A program made the position numbers and the translations under genes. A stretch of DNA of 64,000 nucleotides. Source: Saccharothrix tamanrassetensis. Its GTDB lineage: Bacteria > Actinomycetota > Actinomycetes > Mycobacteriales > Pseudonocardiaceae. The stretch is taken from contig NZ_JACHJN010000002.1 in the NCBI RefSeq assembly GCF_014203665.1, positions 186,001 through 250,000 of the forward strand, read 5' to 3'. Each line of letters starts with the position of its first letter. Position 1 is the first letter of the stretch. Under the pieces are notes generated by a model that did no database searches, was not told where the DNA came from, and saw only the letters and a program-made list of their open reading frames with translations. Below are positions 52,363 to 61,943 of the stretch, piece by piece.

Positions 52363-53580
52363 GTGACCGATCGCGTGACGCGGGCATTCTTGTCCGACGA
52401 GAGCCTGCACGGAGTGATGGAACGGCTCGACCTGCCGCCCGCCCTGCGCGCCGTGTACGGGGAACGGTTGGTGCCACGGCCGTTCTTCCTCGAACGATCC
52501 GTCGCCGAACGGGTTGCCGAGGACATCCGGCAGCTGTTCGACCTCCTGGTGTCGTTGCCCGCCAGGCTGTTCGACGGCAGTCTGGCCCGGTTCGCCGGGG
52601 CGTTGGGCATCCCGCCTGCCCAGGTCGCGTTGCTGTCCGCCGAACGGCCGCCGTTCCACGGCCGTGCCGACATCTACCGCGTCGGGGACGGTTTCCGGTT
52701 GCTGGAGTTCAACTCCGGCAGCCAACTCGGCGGTCGGGACCTGGGTGACCTCGCACGCGCCATCCACGAAGTGCCGGAGCTGCAAGGGTTCGTGCGGCGA
52801 CACGGGTTGACGTTCGTCCATCCGGTCGAGGAGTTGCTGCGGGCCGTCGGCTCCGGGACGGTGGCATTCCTCGAAGCCGGCGGGATGTTGCGGAAGTTCG
52901 GCAAGGGGTTCGCCTCGCTCAAGGAGTCCTGCGCCCGGCTCGGCGTGGACGTCCTGTTGGGCGAGTTGGAAGATCTGACCGAGCGCAACGGCTACCTCCA
53001 CCTCGACGGAACGCGGCTGGACACCGTGGTCAGGTTCTTCTCGCTCGACAACGCCGTGGGGCACACCGACGCGTTCGTCAAAGCCACCAGGACCGAGGTC
53101 TTCACGCCGCTCACGAGCTTCCTCTACGGCAACAAGTCCACCCTCGCCCTGCTCTCCCGGCACCGGGACGGGCTGGAGGACCACGAACGGGCGCTGGTCG
53201 ACCGGCTGCTGCCGTGGACGAGGGGCCTGGACGACGTCGAGCCGGACTACGCGCGTGAGCACCGCGAGAACCTGATCCTCAAGGTCACCGACGAGTTCGC
53301 GGGCACCGGCATCCACGCTGGCTGGCTGCACGACGACCGGCAGTGGTCCGAACTGCTCGACGACCGCAGGGGGCAGCCGTTCGTGCTCCAGGAACGGGTC
53401 CGCCCGACGCTCGACACCGTTCCCGGCGACGAACGGCCGTGGCTGACCACGTGGGGCTGGTTCGTGACCGACGAGGGGTTCGCCGGGATGAGCATCCGGT
53501 CCATGCCGGACGCCGCCGGGGCGGTCGTCAGCTACGGCGGCAACCCGCACACGCGCGTTTCGGGGCTGCTACTGCATTGA
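52363..53580 (+). CDS. ATP-grasp enzyme, GSP-synthetase/circularly permuted type
   Basis: A 405-aa predicted ATP-dependent carboxylate-amine ligase. The substrate-side half has YRVGDGFRLLEFNSGSQLGGRD (about residues 105-126). The ATP half has ENLILKVTDEFAGTGIHAGW (about 302-321), with nucleotide lysine and Gly loop, and QPFVLQERVRP. This matches the glutathionylspermidine-synthase-like and circularly permuted ATP-grasp groups; the substrate is unknown. GTG 52363 follows GGGGAG. It is 85 bp before the YqiJ-like gene on the same strand; related ATP-grasp genes occur with flotillin operons elsewhere. Confidence 0.75.
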   Translation: MTDRVTRAFLSDESLHGVMERLDLPPALRAVYGERLVPRPFFLERSVAERVAEDIRQLFDLLVSLPARLFDGSLARFAGALGIPPAQVALLSAERPPFHGRADIYRVGDGFRLLEFNSGSQLGGRDLGDLARAIHEVPELQGFVRRHGLTFVHPVEELLRAVGSGTVAFLEAGGMLRKFGKGFASLKESCARLGVDVLLGELEDLTERNGYLHLDGTRLDTVVRFFSLDNAVGHTDAFVKATRTEVFTPLTSFLYGNKSTLALLSRHRDGLEDHERALVDRLLPWTRGLDDVEPDYAREHRENLILKVTDEFAGTGIHAGWLHDDRQWSELLDDRRGQPFVLQERVRPTLDTVPGDERPWLTTWGWFVTDEGFAGMSIRSMPDAAGAVVSYGGNPHTRVSGLLLH

Positions 53581-53665
53581 ATCCGTGGTCGAGCCGACGC
53601 GTTCGGTGATTTCCCCGCTGTAGCCGCAATCCGACGGATACAGTCCCCCCAACAGAGGGGGGTGC

Positions 53666-54226
53666 ATGGGGGAGTTCTTCGAATCCGCGCTCGCCTTCCC
53701 GACCGTCATCCTGACCATCCTGCTCGCCGCCGTGGTGCTGTTCTGGGTGCTCGCCGCGGTCGGGGTGGACCTGGACGGCGGTGTGGAACTCGCCTACGGG
53801 CTGGGCGGTGTGCCGTTCAGCGTGATGGTCTCGCTGCTGGTGCCGGTGGCGTGGTTCGTCTGCCTGTCCGCCACCACCCTCTTCGACGGGTACCACGTCG
53901 CGATCCTCGCCGGGTCGCTGGTGGTCGGCTTCCTGGCCGCACGGGTGGCGGTGGTCCCGTTGCGGCGCCTGTACCCCACGCTCGCGCCCGCGTCGCGCAG
54001 CGACTTCGTCGGCCGGGTCTGCGTGATCCGCACCGGCACGGTCACCGCGCACTTCGGGCAGGCCGAGGTCACCGCCGACGACGGGTCGTCGGCGATCGTG
54101 CAGGTCCGCCAGGCGGGCCGGGACGAGCTGACGGCCGGCACCACGGCGCTGATCTTCGACTACGACCAGGACGGCGAGTTCTTCTGGGTCGCCCCGATCC
54201 CCACCTACCCGCTGCGGGAGCACTGA
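53666..54226 (+). CDS. YqiJ-like membrane protein with OB domain
   Basis: A 186-aa protein with three hydrophobic segments (TVILTILLAAVVLFWVLAAVG, VSLLVPVAWFVCLSATTLF and VAILAGSLVVGFLAA), then a C-terminal beta-barrel region (DFVGRVCVIRTGTVTAHFGQAEV ... LIFDYDQDGEFFWV), like the OB/NfeD domain of YqiJ. Such proteins partner flotillins. The TGA overlaps the ATG of the flotillin by one base. Confidence 0.82.
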   Translation: MGEFFESALAFPTVILTILLAAVVLFWVLAAVGVDLDGGVELAYGLGGVPFSVMVSLLVPVAWFVCLSATTLFDGYHVAILAGSLVVGFLAARVAVVPLRRLYPTLAPASRSDFVGRVCVIRTGTVTAHFGQAEVTADDGSSAIVQVRQAGRDELTAGTTALIFDYDQDGEFFWVAPIPTYPLREH

Positions 54227-56232
54227 TGGATGTCATCACCACCGGCTTCGGCATTCTCGTCGCCGTCGCCCTCGTCGTCCTGGTCGCGCTGCTGGTCATG
54301 ATCAGCCGGTTGTTCCGCAAGATCGAGCAGGGCAAGGCGCTGATCATCTCCAAGGTGCGCAAGGTGGACGTGACGTTCACCGGCGCGATCGTGCTGCCGG
54401 TGCTGCACCGGGCCGAGATCATGGACATCTCGGTGAAGACGATCGAGATCCGCCGCGCCGGCACCGAGGGCCTCATCTGCCGGGACAACATCCGCGCCGA
54501 CATCCGCATCACGTTCTTCGTGCGGGTCAACAAGACCGTGGAGGACGTCATCAAGGTGGCGCAGGCGATCGGCACCGCCCGCGCGTCCGACGAGACGACG
54601 CTCCAGGAGCTGTTCAACGCCAAGTTCTCCGAGGCGCTCAAGACCGTCGGCAAGCAGTTGGACTTCGTCGACCTCTACACCAAGCGCAACCAGTTCCGCG
54701 ACCAGATCATCGAGGTGATCGGCACCGACCTCAACGGCTACAGCCTGGAGGACGCGGCGATCGACTACCTGGAGCAGACGCCGATGGCGCAGCTCAACCC
54801 GTCGAACATCCTGGACGCGCAGGGCATCCGCAAGATCACCGAGCTGACCGCGATCGAGCACGTGCGCACCAACGAGTACCAGCGCGGCGAGGAGAAGGAG
54901 ATCACCCGCCAGAACGTGGACGCGCGCGAGGCGATCCTCGAACTGGAACGCCGCCAGGCGGACGCGGAGATCAAGCAGAAGCGCGAGGTCGAGACCATGC
55001 GCGCCCGCGAGGAAGCCGAGATCGCCAAGGTGCAGGCGGAGGAACGGCTCAAGGCGCACACCGCGAACATCCGCACCGACGAGCAGCTCGGCATCCAGCA
55101 GGAGAACAAGAACCGCGAGATCGCGGTGGCGGAGAAGAACCGCCAGCGGGTGATCGCCATCGAGACCGAGCGCATCGAGAAGGACCGCCAGCTGGAGGTC
55201 ATCGGCCGGGAGCGGGAGACCGAGCTGACCCGCATCTCCGCCGACAAGGAGGTGGAGGGCGAGAAGCGCGCCATCGCCGAGGTGGTGCGCGAGCGCATCG
55301 CGGTGGAGAAGACGGTGGCCGAGCAGGAGGAGAACATCAAGCGGCTGCGGGCGGTCGAGGAGGCCGAGCGGCTGCGCCAGACCACCGTCATCAGGGCCGA
55401 GGCCGAGGCGCAGGAGCACCTGGTCAAGGACATCAAGGCGGCCGAGGCCGCGGAGGCGGCGGCGAAGTTCAAGGCCCGCGAGGAACTCCTGCTCGCGGAG
55501 GCCCGCCAGCAGGCCGCCGAGCTGGACACCCGCGCCATGATCCGACTGGCCGAGGGCAAGCAGGCGGACGCCGCCGCGTCCGGCCTGGCCGACGTGCAGG
55601 TGCGCGAGCGCGACGCCGAGGCGATCGAGAAGGTCGGCCGCGCGGAGGCCGTGGTGGAGCGGCAGAAGGCCCTGGTGGTCGCCGAGGCGATCAAGGAGAA
55701 GCTCAAGGGCGAGGCGGAAGGCCTGGCGGACAAGGCGAACGCGATGGCCGCGCTGGACGGCGCGACCCGCGAGCACGAGGAGTACCGGCTCCGGCTGGAG
55801 ACCGAGAAGGAGATCCGGCTGGCCGGCATCGACGTGCAGCGGCAGGTCGCCGAGTCGCAGGCCAAGGTGCTCGCGGCGGGGCTGGAGAAGGCCGACATCG
55901 ACATCGTGGGCGGGGACGGCATGTTCTTCGACCGCGTGGTGGGCGCGATCTCGGTCGGCAAGAGCATCGACGGGTTCGTGGAGCACTCCGACGTGGCGAA
56001 AACCCTGGGCAAGTCGTGGTTGAACGGCTCGGCCGACTTCACCCGGGACCTCGGCGGCATCCTCGGCTCGTTCGGCACCGGTGACCTGAAGAACCTCACC
56101 GTGTCGGCGCTGCTGCTCAAGCTGATCAACTCCGGCGGGCCGGACGAGGACAAGTTGCGCGAGCTGCTGGCCGCCGCCCAGCGCCTCGGTGTCGCCGAAC
56201 GGCCGGTGGCCGCGCTCGCCGCCCAGTCGTGA
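54226..56232 (+). CDS. Flotillin (YqiK-like, SPFH/band 7)
   Basis: A 668-aa membrane-scaffold protein. An N-terminal transmembrane segment (FGILVAVALVVLVALLVMI, residues 8-26) is followed by the SPFH domain (KGKAL-type start GKALIISKVRKVDVTF, ADIRITFFVRVNKTVEDV, about 35-210), then a long heptad coiled coil rich in Glu, Ala, Arg and Lys (about 220-560), and a C-terminal DRVVGAISVGKSIDGFVEHS. Flotillins organise membrane domains. It is coupled to the YqiJ-like gene and to the ATPase, whose GTG overlaps its stop. Confidence 0.9.
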   Translation: MDVITTGFGILVAVALVVLVALLVMISRLFRKIEQGKALIISKVRKVDVTFTGAIVLPVLHRAEIMDISVKTIEIRRAGTEGLICRDNIRADIRITFFVRVNKTVEDVIKVAQAIGTARASDETTLQELFNAKFSEALKTVGKQLDFVDLYTKRNQFRDQIIEVIGTDLNGYSLEDAAIDYLEQTPMAQLNPSNILDAQGIRKITELTAIEHVRTNEYQRGEEKEITRQNVDAREAILELERRQADAEIKQKREVETMRAREEAEIAKVQAEERLKAHTANIRTDEQLGIQQENKNREIAVAEKNRQRVIAIETERIEKDRQLEVIGRERETELTRISADKEVEGEKRAIAEVVRERIAVEKTVAEQEENIKRLRAVEEAERLRQTTVIRAEAEAQEHLVKDIKAAEAAEAAAKFKAREELLLAEARQQAAELDTRAMIRLAEGKQADAAASGLADVQVRERDAEAIEKVGRAEAVVERQKALVVAEAIKEKLKGEAEGLADKANAMAALDGATREHEEYRLRLETEKEIRLAGIDVQRQVAESQAKVLAAGLEKADIDIVGGDGMFFDRVVGAISVGKSIDGFVEHSDVAKTLGKSWLNGSADFTRDLGGILGSFGTGDLKNLTVSALLLKLINSGGPDEDKLRELLAAAQRLGVAERPVAALAAQS

Positions 56233-59200
56233 CGGCAGCCGTGACGGCCGGGGAGACCGCGACCGGGCAGACGCCCGGGCAGACGTCGGGGCAGATGTCA
56301 CTGGACGCGGGCACCTACGAAGTGCTCAAGGCCCGGCTCGCCGAGCAGGCGGCCGGGCTCGCCCGCCGGGCCGAAGCGCTGAACGCCCGGCGGCTGGAGG
56401 TGTTCGGCAGCGCCGAGCTCACGCTCCTCGGCACCGAGCGCATCCGCACCGGGAACAACTGCGTGCCGCGCGATGTCGTCCAGGTGGCCGGGCTGATGCT
56501 GTTCGGCTACAACGTCTTCATCGGGCTGAAGCCGGAGACGACGGTCGACGACGTGTTCTCGCTGCACCGCTTCACGCGGGACGGCGACGCGTTCCGGTTC
56601 GAGGACGCGCACGACGAACTGCCCGGTCTGCTGCGGGATCCGCAGTTCGAGCGCGACTTCGCCGAGCTGTACCGGTACTACCGCGACACGCGGCTGGTGC
56701 AGTTGCGGCGGGTCGAGGGCAGGCTGCTCGCCGTGTTCCAGACCGGGGCGCGGACCGGGGACATCCGGGTGCTGCGCTGGCAGGTCGGCCTCGACGGGAC
56801 CGTGAAGTACCTGGACAACCGGGGCGAACGGGACCACGTGTTCCCGCCGTCGCACGACTTCGAGTGGACGCCGACCGCGCGCGAGCACCACGTGCTGGGC
56901 CGCCACCCGCACATCTCCATCGAGGACGAGGTCTTCGTGGAGACCGTCGGCGGCGACCTCACCATCAAGGTCGAGAACAACACCGAGACCGGCGAGGGCA
57001 TCTACCGCGAGCCGGTGGACGAGCCGTTGCAGTCGCTGGCCGACGCGGACGTGCAGTACGCGCGGGTGGGTTCGCTGATCCTGCTGCGCATCCGCCCGTA
57101 CAACGAGACCGCGTGGCGGCACCTGGTGTTCAACACCCGCACCAGGGACGTGACGCGGCTGGACGGCATCGGCCAGGCCTGCCAACGGCTTCCGGAGGAC
57201 CAGGGGCTGATCTTCCCCGGCGGGTACTACCTGGCCACCGGCGTCAGCAAGACGTTCGACACCGAGGTGGACGAGCTGGAGTTCGAGCGGGTCATCCGCT
57301 CCGTGAACGGCGAGGACGTGCTCTACGTCTTCCACGCCCGCCGCGACGGCCGCTCGCTCCTGCTGCCGTACAACGTGATCCGCAAGGAAGTCGCGAACCC
57401 GTTGCCGTGCCACGGCTATTCGCTGTTCGACGACGGCACGCTGGTGGTCTTCCGCGCGCTCAACGAAGAACCGACGCGGGTGCACCCGATGCAGGTGTGG
57501 CAGACGCCGTACCTGTCCGACACCTACGCCGCCGCGCAGCCGGTCGGCACCGGCCCGCTCGAACGGGTCGGCAACGCCGATCTGGTGCGCGGTATCTCGG
57601 ACTGCCTGTCGGTGAGCCGGATGGTCGGCGAGATGGCGCCGTCCGTGCCGGTGTTCGAGGACCTGATCGCCTCGTGCACCAGGGTCTTCGACGCCTACCA
57701 CTGGCTGGGCGAGTCGGACCTGGGCGACCTGCGCACCCCGCTGACGGAGGTCCGGACGACCGCCGAGCAGGTGCTGGACGAGTTCGAGACGGTGCAGGCG
57801 CTGACCGGGCAGGCCGCGACGGCGCTCGTGGAGGCGGGCGAGAAGATCGCGTCGATGATCCGCCGCACGCGCGGCGAGGTGCCGGTCGGCGCGGACGCCT
57901 GGGTGCGCCGGCTGGCCGATCTGCGCGGCGCGCAGGGGCACCTGGTCACGCTCAGGGAACTGCGGTACGTCGACCTGGCCCGCATCGACGAGCTGAGCGG
58001 GCAACTCGACGTCGAACTCGGGTCCACGGCGCAGCGGGCGGTCGAGCACCTGCGCCGGGACGACGCGTTCACCGGCTACCACGAGCAGGTGGAAGAGCTG
58101 GTGGGCAAGGCCGACGCGATCCGCACGGTCGCCGAGGCCAAGCCGGTCACCGACGAGCTGGCCGAACGCCAGCGGGGGCTGGAGGTGCTGACCGAGGTCG
58201 TCGGGTCGCTGGACATCGCCGACGCCACCGTGCGCACGTCGATCCTGGAACGCATCGGCGAGGTGCTGGGCGGGCTGAACCGCGCACGGGCCACTGTGGA
58301 CGGTCGCCGCCGCGAACTCCTCGCCACCGAGGGACGCGCCGAGTTCGCCGCCGAGTTCGCCCTGCTCGGCCAGGCCGTCACGGGCGCGCTCGCGGTCGCC
58401 GACACGCCGCAGCGGTGCGACGAGCAGCTCGGCCGGCTGCTGCTCCAGTTGGAGAACCTGGAGTCGCGGTTCGGCGAGTTCGACGACTTCCTGGCCAGGC
58501 TGGGCGACAAGCGGACCGACGTCTACGAGGCGTTCTCGTCCCGCAAGCAGGCGCTGCTGGACGACCGCGCCCGGCGCGCGGACCGGCTCGCCGAGTCGGC
58601 CGACCGGATCCTGGCGAGCGTCGCCCGCCGGGTCGCGTCGCTGGGCTCGCTGGACGAGGTCAACACCTACTTCGCGTCCGACCCGATGGTGGCCAAGATC
58701 CGCACCGTGGCCGAGGAGCTGCGGGAACTCGGCGACCAGGTGCGGGCCGAGGAGCTGGCCGGCCGGGTGCTCGCCGCCCGCCAGGAGGCGGGCCGCGCGC
58801 TGCGCGACCGGCTGGACCTGTTCGACGGCGAGACGATGAGGCTGGGGCGGCACCGGTTCGCGGTCAACACCCAGCCGCTGGACCTGACCCTGGTGCCCAA
58901 GGACGGCGAGCTGTCGTTGGCCGTCACCGGGACCGACTTCCGCGCGCCGGTCGACGACCCGGGTTTCGCCGCCACCAAGCCGTTCTGGGACCAGTCGGTG
59001 GCCTCGGAGACCGCCGAGGTGTACCGGGCCGAACACCTGGCCGCGTCGATCCTCGCCGAACACCCGCTGGACGGCCTGCACGCCGCCGCGACCGACGGCC
59101 GACTGCTCGACCTGGTCCGCCAGGTCGCGGAAGCCCGGCTGGACGAGGGCTACGAGCGCGGTGTGCACGACCACGACGCCGCGAAGATCCTCGACGCGTT

Positions 59201-61094
59201 GCTGCGCCTGCACGCCGGCGCGGGCGTGCTGCGGTACCCGCCGTCGGCACGGGCCGCCGCGCAGCTGTTCTGGGCGCGGGCCGACGAGGACGACAAGGCG
59301 CGGTGGGAGCGCCGGGCCACGTCGCTCGGCCGTGCGCGGGCGATCTTCGGGCACACCGGGGCGATCGACGAACTGTGCGCGGAACTCGCGGAACGGGCGG
59401 GCGATCCGCTGGCCGGCGAGTACCTGTTCGAGGAGCTGTGCAGTGCCCCGGCGGGGTTCGCCACCAGTGCCGCCGCACGGGCGCTGACCGACGCGTTCCA
59501 CCGGGCCCTGGGAAACCGCCAGGAGTTCGAGGACGACCTCCGTGCCCTCCCGGACCCGGACGACCGCCGCGAGCTGGTCGAAGGCTGGTACGAGGCGTTC
59601 CTGGCCGGTCGCGCGGAACCGGACCTGCCCGAGGCGATCGCCCTCGAACTGTGCCGCGACCTGCCCCGACACGAGTCGTCCGCGCAACTCGAGTCCACTG
59701 TGGACGGCCTGCTCGGCGCGCACCCCAGGATCACCGACCGCAGGCTGGCGATCCGGCTGGACGAGCTGCTGGCCCGCACCCGCCGGTTCCGCGAGGAACG
59801 GGTGCCCGCGTTCCGCGCCTACCAGAGGCGCCGCAACGAGTTGGTGGCCCGGGAGAAGCGGCGGCTCCGGCTGGAGGAGTACCAGCCGAAGGTGATGAGC
59901 GCGTTCGTGCGCAACCGGCTGCTGGACGAGGTCTACCTGCCGCTGATCGGCGACAACCTGGCCAAGCAGCTGGGCGCGGCGGGTGACGCCAAGCGCACCG
60001 ACCAGATGGGCCTGCTGCTGCTCATCTCCCCGCCCGGCTACGGCAAGACGACGCTGATGGAGTACGTCGCCAACCGGCTCGGCCTGGTGTTCGTCAAGGT
60101 CAACGGCCCGTCGCTGGGGCACGAGGTGACCAGCGTCGACCCGGCCGACGCGCCGAACGCCACAGCCCGACAGGAGGTGGAGAAGATCTCGTTCGCCCTG
60201 GAGAGCAGCAACAACGTGCTGCTCTACCTGGACGACATCCAGCACACCTCGCCCGAGCTGCTGCAGAAGTTCATCTCCCTGTGCGACGCCCAGCGCCGCA
60301 TGGAGGGCGTGTGGAACGGCCGGACCCGCACCTACGACCTGCGGGGCAAGCGGTTCGCGGTGTGCATGGCGGGCAACCCGTACACCGAGTCGGGGCAACG
60401 GTTCCGCATCCCCGACATGCTCGCCAACCGGGCCGACGTGTGGAACCTCGGCGACGTGCTGTCCGGGCGCGAGGACCTGTTCGCGTTGAGCTACATCGAG
60501 AACGCGCTGACCTCGAACGCCGTCCTCGCGCCGCTGTCCACCAGGGACCGGGGTGATGTGGAGCTGCTGGTCCGGATGGCCCGGGGCGAGGAGGTCCGGG
60601 CGGACCGGCTCGGCCACCCGTACACGTCGGTGGAGTTGGAGCAGGTGTTGTCCGTGCTGCGCAAGCTGCTGCGGGTCCAGCAGGTCGTGCTGGCCAACAA
60701 CCAGGCCTACATCGCTTCCGCCGCGCAGTCCGACGCCTCCCGGGTCGAGCCGCCGTTCCGGCTCCAGGGCTCCTACCGGAACATGAACAAGCTGGCGGAG
60801 AAGGTCGTGCCGGTGATGAACGACGCCGAGCTCATGGCCGTCATCGACGACCACTACCTCGGCGAGGCGCAGACGCTGACGTCCGGCGCGGAGGCGAACC
60901 TGCTCAAGCTGGCCGAGCTGCGCGGCACGTTGACGCCCGAGCAGGCGCGGCGGTGGGACGAGGTGAAGGCGGGCTACCTGCGGGCGCAGGCGTTGGGCGG
61001 CTCGGAGGACGACCCGATGAGCCGCGCCGTGGGTGCGGTCGGGCTGCTGGCGGACCGGGTGGGTGGCGCGATCGACCGGCTGGCGGGCCGCTAG
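56229..61094 (+). CDS. Giant DUF3686/AAA ATPase (DNA repair ATPase family)
   Basis: A 1621-aa protein. The N-terminal about 480 residues are beta-rich (DUF3686-like: LMLFGYNVFIGLKPET, VFQTGARTGDIRVLRW, YNETAWRHLVFNT). Residues about 480-1200 are mostly helical and coiled coil. A C-terminal AAA+ module holds Walker A SPPGYGKTT (about 1269-1277), Walker B NVLLYLDDIQHTSPELLQKF (about 1327-1346) and the MoxR-like CMAGNPYTESGQRFRIPDMLANRADVWNL. The family label DNA repair ATPase is not backed by known activity. GTG 56229 overlaps the flotillin stop. It could be a membrane-tethered unfolding or remodelling machine (inference). Confidence 0.85.
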   Translation: MTAAVTAGETATGQTPGQTSGQMSLDAGTYEVLKARLAEQAAGLARRAEALNARRLEVFGSAELTLLGTERIRTGNNCVPRDVVQVAGLMLFGYNVFIGLKPETTVDDVFSLHRFTRDGDAFRFEDAHDELPGLLRDPQFERDFAELYRYYRDTRLVQLRRVEGRLLAVFQTGARTGDIRVLRWQVGLDGTVKYLDNRGERDHVFPPSHDFEWTPTAREHHVLGRHPHISIEDEVFVETVGGDLTIKVENNTETGEGIYREPVDEPLQSLADADVQYARVGSLILLRIRPYNETAWRHLVFNTRTRDVTRLDGIGQACQRLPEDQGLIFPGGYYLATGVSKTFDTEVDELEFERVIRSVNGEDVLYVFHARRDGRSLLLPYNVIRKEVANPLPCHGYSLFDDGTLVVFRALNEEPTRVHPMQVWQTPYLSDTYAAAQPVGTGPLERVGNADLVRGISDCLSVSRMVGEMAPSVPVFEDLIASCTRVFDAYHWLGESDLGDLRTPLTEVRTTAEQVLDEFETVQALTGQAATALVEAGEKIASMIRRTRGEVPVGADAWVRRLADLRGAQGHLVTLRELRYVDLARIDELSGQLDVELGSTAQRAVEHLRRDDAFTGYHEQVEELVGKADAIRTVAEAKPVTDELAERQRGLEVLTEVVGSLDIADATVRTSILERIGEVLGGLNRARATVDGRRRELLATEGRAEFAAEFALLGQAVTGALAVADTPQRCDEQLGRLLLQLENLESRFGEFDDFLARLGDKRTDVYEAFSSRKQALLDDRARRADRLAESADRILASVARRVASLGSLDEVNTYFASDPMVAKIRTVAEELRELGDQVRAEELAGRVLAARQEAGRALRDRLDLFDGETMRLGRHRFAVNTQPLDLTLVPKDGELSLAVTGTDFRAPVDDPGFAATKPFWDQSVASETAEVYRAEHLAASILAEHPLDGLHAAATDGRLLDLVRQVAEARLDEGYERGVHDHDAAKILDALLRLHAGAGVLRYPPSARAAAQLFWARADEDDKARWERRATSLGRARAIFGHTGAIDELCAELAERAGDPLAGEYLFEELCSAPAGFATSAAARALTDAFHRALGNRQEFEDDLRALPDPDDRRELVEGWYEAFLAGRAEPDLPEAIALELCRDLPRHESSAQLESTVDGLLGAHPRITDRRLAIRLDELLARTRRFREERVPAFRAYQRRRNELVAREKRRLRLEEYQPKVMSAFVRNRLLDEVYLPLIGDNLAKQLGAAGDAKRTDQMGLLLLISPPGYGKTTLMEYVANRLGLVFVKVNGPSLGHEVTSVDPADAPNATARQEVEKISFALESSNNVLLYLDDIQHTSPELLQKFISLCDAQRRMEGVWNGRTRTYDLRGKRFAVCMAGNPYTESGQRFRIPDMLANRADVWNLGDVLSGREDLFALSYIENALTSNAVLAPLSTRDRGDVELLVRMARGEEVRADRLGHPYTSVELEQVLSVLRKLLRVQQVVLANNQAYIASAAQSDASRVEPPFRLQGSYRNMNKLAEKVVPVMNDAELMAVIDDHYLGEAQTLTSGAEANLLKLAELRGTLTPEQARRWDEVKAGYLRAQALGGSEDDPMSRAVGAVGLLADRVGGAIDRLAGR

Positions 61095-61113
61095 GAGCCG
61101 TGCGGCGCGGGCG

Positions 61114-61623
61114 CTAGTCGGTGCGCTCGCAGGCGACGCGGTCGAAGTCGAGGTCCAGCCGGTGCCGGTCCCGGCCCTGGACCTCGATCCGGGTGACGCC
61201 TTGGTCCGACAGCCATCTGCAGGCGTGCCGCACGCCGGGCGGGAAGCGCCACGGCACGCACAGGCCGTCGGTGACGTAGTTGTCGTCGCACCTGTGTTGG
61301 GGCCGCTTCGAGGTGGACGTGACGGGCGACGAGGACGTCGCCGGCAGACTCGGTGGCGGCTCGGTGGTGGTGGCCGCCACCGCAGTGGTCGTGGTCACCG
61401 GTAGTGGCGGCGGTGGGGCGAGCATGGCCGTCGCCGTGGACTGCAACACCATGAGCGTCGTCGTGGCGTCGGCGCTGAGCACGCCGGGCTGCACGGGGCC
61501 CAGGTCGACCCGGCGCACGTCGACCGGCTGGGGCCGATTCACCGTGACCAGCAAGGTGATCAGCGCCCCGAACGCCAGCGTTCCGGCCATCCCGGCGGAG
61601 GTGACACGGCTGACCCTGCTCAT
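61114..61623 (-). CDS. Secreted or membrane-anchored protein of unknown function
   Basis: A 169-aa protein with an N-terminal hydrophobic segment (GMAGTLAFGALITLLVTV), a Thr/Pro/Ser-rich spacer (about residues 62-108) and a small C-terminal domain with four cysteines (HRCDDNYVTDGLCVPWRFPP, RHACRWL, RVACERTD), probably two disulfides. Unrecognised. ATG 61623 is favoured by AGGA 7 nt upstream; ATG 61647 is in frame. Convergent to the ATPase gene with a 19-bp gap. Confidence 0.65.
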   Translation of the reverse strand: MSRVSRVTSAGMAGTLAFGALITLLVTVNRPQPVDVRRVDLGPVQPGVLSADATTTLMVLQSTATAMLAPPPPLPVTTTTAVAATTTEPPPSLPATSSSPVTSTSKRPQHRCDDNYVTDGLCVPWRFPPGVRHACRWLSDQGVTRIEVQGRDRHRLDLDFDRVACERTD

Positions 61624-61943
61624 CGGCGATTCCTGCTCCAGACGCACACCACGGTGGTCACGTGGAATCGTTCAGCCGGTTGAGGGTGTTACGCGTTGCG
61701 ACGTTCGGCAGGGGCCACTCCACGGGCGATCCGGCGGCTGGGTTTCCGCGTGTGACGCCACGCCGTTCGCCGCTCCCATAGGAGATCTGTCGGATCTCAC
61801 ACCGTTTGTTGAGCTGAAAGGATCAACGGGTTGCGCCGATGAGACCTTCATCGCATCAGTGGAATCGATACCAGTGCTTAGCATGAGGACGTCTGGTGCG
61901 TCGATCCGCACCGCGTACCCGAGCACCGAGAGGTTCGCAGCCC
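61624..61943. promoter_or_regulatory. Divergent promoter region upstream of GluB-like gene
   Basis: These 320 bp separate two divergent genes. The stretch is less GC-rich than the coding DNA around it. A perfect inverted repeat GAGATC-TGTCG-GATCTC lies at 61782-61798. No gene is supported here. Confidence 0.5.

Noticed and set aside
54205..56301. 698-codon antisense frame opposite the flotillin
   Set aside because: Leu/His/Arg-rich shadow; the sense strand encodes an unmistakable SPFH protein.
56298..60854. 1518-codon antisense open frame opposite the DUF3686 ATPase gene
   Set aside because: It is a codon-bias shadow of a very high-GC gene: composition is Arg/Val/Gly/His-rich, no domain motifs are visible, and the sense frame is a clear AAA protein.
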